A stretch of DNA of 64,000 bases from Muricauda sp. SCSIO 64092 (lineage in GTDB: Bacteria; Bacteroidota; Bacteroidia; Flavobacteriales; Flavobacteriaceae). The translations under genes and the position numbers were made by a program. Location of the stretch: positions 5,160,501-5,224,500 of the forward strand of contig NZ_CP095413.1 of NCBI RefSeq assembly GCF_023016285.1, read 5' to 3'. Below the pieces are notes generated by a model that was not told the DNA's origin, ran no database searches, and saw only the letters and a program-made list of their open reading frames with translations. Each line of letters starts with the position of its first letter. The stretch's first letter is position 1. This document shows positions 61,402 to 64,000 of this stretch, piece by piece.

Positions 61402-63495
61402 ATGAAATTGAAAAAGTGTTTTTATTACGTCATTCTGGTTTTAACTATTGGCTGTTCGAAAGACGATGAAAATAATATAGATCAAGGAAATATTGATAAT
61501 TTTTACAGTGGGGCAGATCGTTCGGCATCCATAAATCAACTTGAAGGAATTTGGGCAATTTTTAGTGCTGAATTCGATGGAGAACGAACTGAGGTGCCGA
61601 TAACCTATGCCGAATGTGAAAGGGATTTTTTCATTTATTCGGAAAATGGCACTTATAGAGAATATTTGTTTCAGAGTAGTGGATGCGACCCACAGATTAA
61701 TGAACTTGACTGGGAACTAAACAATGGCGTTTTAACATTTACTAATTCCCTTGGTCAATCCGATGATTTGGTAATCATAAGATTGAATGATCAAGAATTT
61801 GTTTTTAAATCCAGATTCGATGTAGATGAAGATGGGCAATTGGACGTGTTGATATTGACTGCTAAAAAATATGAACCAGAGGAAATTGATTTTGTCTCTA
61901 GTACTTTTAAAAAGAACACGGATGATGCATTTGAAAACCTGATAAATTTCACTTGGGAAGAATATAATGGGTTCAACAGCTTTGAGCGATACGAAGTATA
62001 TAGAAGTGCAGGTGAAAATTGTAGTAAGGCCAATTCAGAGCTTATCGCGACTATAACTGATGTCACAGAAAATGAATATACTGATTTGTCTCCACCTGCA
62101 GTCGAATCTTTATGTTACTATCTGAGGGTCTACACGGACAAAGGAATACTTGGAGAAAGTAATGTTTATGATATTACCCCAAGTTTTTTTATTCGTATGT
62201 CCGCTGTTTCCCAAAAGGACCCGGTAGTAACGGATAACAGTATTGAAATTTCATGGGAACCGTCAGATTCACCTTATTTCTCTCATTATGAAATTACTGT
62301 GTCAAATTATGGAGGCACAAGTGCTAATGGGGCTCAGGAATACACTCTTGCGGAAATTACCGATATAGATGAGACCAATTATATAGATAAGACTCCGCCA
62401 TATCTAGAGAATCCATTTTATACAGTTTACGCCTATAACATTTTCGGCAATAAAAGCCCCTTGAGTGATAATCAAAATATTGGTGTACGAGAAGTGAATT
62501 TTAAAAGAAAAGAAGTTATTGAATATAAAAGCATTCTTTCTTTGACTGTTGACCCTGAAGCGCCTATAGTCTATCTCTTTGGGAAACCAAGTGGAAATGG
62601 AAATACGGGAATAGATATTCGTCGATACAATTATGAACGGCAAGAAACAGAGGCCGTTTCTGATATTTCGCCGCAAAGTTCAACTTATTCAGATATCAAG
62701 TTGTTTCTTTCACAGGCAAATGGAAAGGAATTGGTAATAAAACAAGGCATAGAGCTATACTTTTATAATGCAGATACCATGGAATTTAAATATGCTATTG
62801 TGCCGGAAGGTGTAAGCGGGTTTTGGGATTTCACATATGCCCCGGAATTGGATTTATGGTTGTTCATAACAGGAAGCGAAATATTTACCTTAAAAAGGGA
62901 TAATACAAATCTTTCTCTAATTGACAGTACGCCACATTTTACCCAGCACCAAGGAAATACATTGCATAGACTTTTCATGTTAAATAATAACAGAGTATTG
63001 GTTGGCCATCCGAATGAACCAAACAGTATCGTAAAAAGTCTTGACCAGAACGGATTTATTGTCGGGTCAGAAATGGTAGATTTTGGCATCAGAGGTTTTA
63101 ATAACGAGAAAACTCTGCACAACACCAACGCAATGTACATGTTAGATACAGAGGAAAATAGACTATATAGTACTGATACTTTCCAAGTCATTGAATCATT
63201 TGAGTTTCCGGCTTTTCCATCAGGCACAAGTATAGATGGCACACAGGTCTTTGGCAGTAACAATGACCGAGATTGGCAAGTTAATTCTGAGAGTCCACAC
63301 CAAAAAGAGGCGGTAGTTTATGGTAGAAATCTGGGTCAAGCGAACAATATTCTAACCATAGGTTATCCCCATTTTATTTTTGAAGACTATAATGGCAACA
63401 TTATTAGTGTTTCAACAGGATTTAAAAAACAAACATTGAATCAAAACTATAATGACAAGGCAGATATTTTTGTAGAGCGCTTAGATACTCCATAA
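61402..63495 (+). CDS. Large surface lipoprotein with lipocalin-like and fibronectin III-like regions
   Basis: A 697-residue lipoprotein starting at ATG 61402; TTG 61393 is less likely. Lipobox TIGC (Cys near residue 18). Residues about 45-155 resemble the lipocalin-like domain common in Bacteroidota lipoproteins (LEGIWAIFSAEFDGERTEVP, then FVFKSRFDVDEDGQLDVLIL). Two FnIII-like repeats follow (about 165-365: FTWEEYNGFNSFERYEVYRS and ISWEPSDSPYFSHYEITVSN). The last 330 residues are strand-rich (VYLFGKPSGNGNTGIDIRRY) and may form another propeller. Likely a cell-surface binding protein; ligand unknown. Confidence 0.7.
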   Translation: MKLKKCFYYVILVLTIGCSKDDENNIDQGNIDNFYSGADRSASINQLEGIWAIFSAEFDGERTEVPITYAECERDFFIYSENGTYREYLFQSSGCDPQINELDWELNNGVLTFTNSLGQSDDLVIIRLNDQEFVFKSRFDVDEDGQLDVLILTAKKYEPEEIDFVSSTFKKNTDDAFENLINFTWEEYNGFNSFERYEVYRSAGENCSKANSELIATITDVTENEYTDLSPPAVESLCYYLRVYTDKGILGESNVYDITPSFFIRMSAVSQKDPVVTDNSIEISWEPSDSPYFSHYEITVSNYGGTSANGAQEYTLAEITDIDETNYIDKTPPYLENPFYTVYAYNIFGNKSPLSDNQNIGVREVNFKRKEVIEYKSILSLTVDPEAPIVYLFGKPSGNGNTGIDIRRYNYERQETEAVSDISPQSSTYSDIKLFLSQANGKELVIKQGIELYFYNADTMEFKYAIVPEGVSGFWDFTYAPELDLWLFITGSEIFTLKRDNTNLSLIDSTPHFTQHQGNTLHRLFMLNNNRVLVGHPNEPNSIVKSLDQNGFIVGSEMVDFGIRGFNNEKTLHNTNAMYMLDTEENRLYSTDTFQVIESFEFPAFPSGTSIDGTQVFGSNNDRDWQVNSESPHQKEAVVYGRNLGQANNILTIGYPHFIFEDYNGNIISVSTGFKKQTLNQNYNDKADIFVERLDTP

Positions 63496-63522
63496 GATTA
63501 AAATGGGATTAGGAATTTTTTA

Positions 63523-63711
63523 ATTGTAGAAGTACTGGTTATCCAGGGAAAGTCGCAGGTTTGGCTTGCGGAACAACTTGGAAAGAGTACAACGTCTGTT
63601 GCTGCCATATGCAATAATAAGTCTCAACCACATCTAAAGGACTTAAAAAAGATTGCTGTGATTCTTGATGTAGACATTAGAGAATTGTTAGTACCTAGGC
63701 CCTCATGGTAG
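63523..63711 (+). pseudogene. XRE-family helix-turn-helix protein without a clear start
   Basis: The open frame encodes VEVLVIQGKSQVWLAEQLGK, then STTSVAAICNNKSQPHLKDL and KKIAVILDVDIRELLV, a near-complete small XRE regulator. No ATG, GTG or TTG lies in frame at the head. ATG 63503 is in another frame, and a TAA at 63499 closes the upstream frame. A one-base change in the T-run at 63516-63521 could join ATG 63503 to the frame. So it is either a recently broken gene or uses ATT as start. It lies close to a Tn3-type remnant. Confidence 0.5.
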
Positions 63712-63756
63712 ATACGGACTTTTTCTTAAGTATTTGATTATAATATATTTAAAACA

Positions 63757-63987
63757 TTAAGCACTAATCCCTTCAATCTTAAAATCTCTAATCTTATCAA
63801 ATTCAAAAAAGCGATATTCTCCTTCCGAAAAGAGCTTTTTGAAATTATATTCACCGTATAAGTTTACATGTTGCCAAGTCATGATGGAGCTCTTCCTCAT
63901 GATTTCTATTATTTCCATTGCATCTTCTTTGGAACTACTTTTAGAAATTACATCGCTTAATTTCAGGTAATTCCAAAGCACTATTAG
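63757..63987 (-). pseudogene. C-terminal fragment of a Tn3-family transposase, truncated at the window edge
   Basis: The frame from SLIVLWNYLKLSDVISKSSS through IMTWQHVNLYGEYNFKKLFS matches the C-terminal end of Tn3-family TnpA proteins, which read like LWNTVYL...WEHINLTGDY. A stop codon (TGA at 63988-63990) interrupts this frame just upstream, and the window ends there, so only about 75 codons are visible. Either the gene is degenerate or a frameshift lies near the edge. Direction (minus) means the rest of the transposase would lie outside the window, to the right. Confidence 0.55.
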
Positions 63988-64000
63988 GCTTCATCCCAAA

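Noticed and set aside
1..64000. CRISPR arrays, tRNA or rRNA genes
   Set aside because: No regularly spaced identical repeats, cloverleaf-type sequences or rRNA motifs were recognised by eye; a tool search could still find a tRNA.

Overview
The window looks like a chromosome segment of a marine-type flavobacterium (Bacteroidota, Flavobacteriaceae). This rests on gene content: a FecI/FecR/STN-type TonB receptor set, a GH38 mannosidase next to mannose-6-phosphate isomerase, LytS/LytTR signalling, many AraC regulators, DUF1428, YdeI and DUF6090-like genes, weak Shine-Dalgarno sites, and TAnnTTTG promoter boxes. It is a mosaic of short operons and orphan genes with several decayed genes. No rRNA, tRNA, CRISPR array or complete insertion sequence was seen.

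Layout. 0-9 kb: mannose and nucleoside use (phosphomannose isomerase, GH38 mannosidase, lipoprotein, FAD oxidoreductase, TonB receptor remnant, nucleoside hydrolase, MTR-kinase-like kinase). 9-18.4 kb: MBL-fold hydrolase, an EF-G-like protein with altered GTP-binding motifs, prohibitin-like lipoprotein, DJ-1/PfpI protein, membrane-anchored AraC regulator, two tandem PPK2 kinases. 18.5-26.4 kb: DoxX and AraC genes on the minus strand, then a plus-strand operon of ABA4-like protein, membrane protein, LytS-type kinase and LytTR regulator. 26.7-30 kb: a four-gene unit that I find the most novel part: a CBS-domain membrane protein, a GH46 chitosanase-like enzyme without signal peptide, and two paralogous proteins of unknown family.

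30-34.2 kb: a split Ada-type alkylation-repair operon (AraC-Ogt, 2OG-Fe(II) oxygenase, stand-alone Ada zinc domain) flanked by MITE-like elements in opposite orientation. Next to it lie a broken XRE regulator and a two-gene cassette between 74-bp direct repeats. 34.2-40.4 kb: small accessory genes including a ParDE toxin-antitoxin pair. 40.4-45 kb: sigma factor, anti-sigma factor and STN-type TonB receptor, with a vanadium-haloperoxidase remnant downstream. 45-48.7 kb: a transglutaminase/7TM protein (frameshifted at a T8 tract), an ATP-grasp ligase and an outer-membrane barrel candidate, probably one pathway.

48.7-52.5 kb: two parallel AraC/oxidoreductase modules. 52.7-64 kb: orphan membrane and secreted proteins, a cytochrome c/PQQ sugar dehydrogenase lipoprotein, an M50-like TPR protein with a frameshift, a seven-repeat probable beta-propeller lipoprotein, a lipocalin/FnIII lipoprotein, an XRE-like fragment and what looks like the C-terminal end of a Tn3-family transposase at the right edge.
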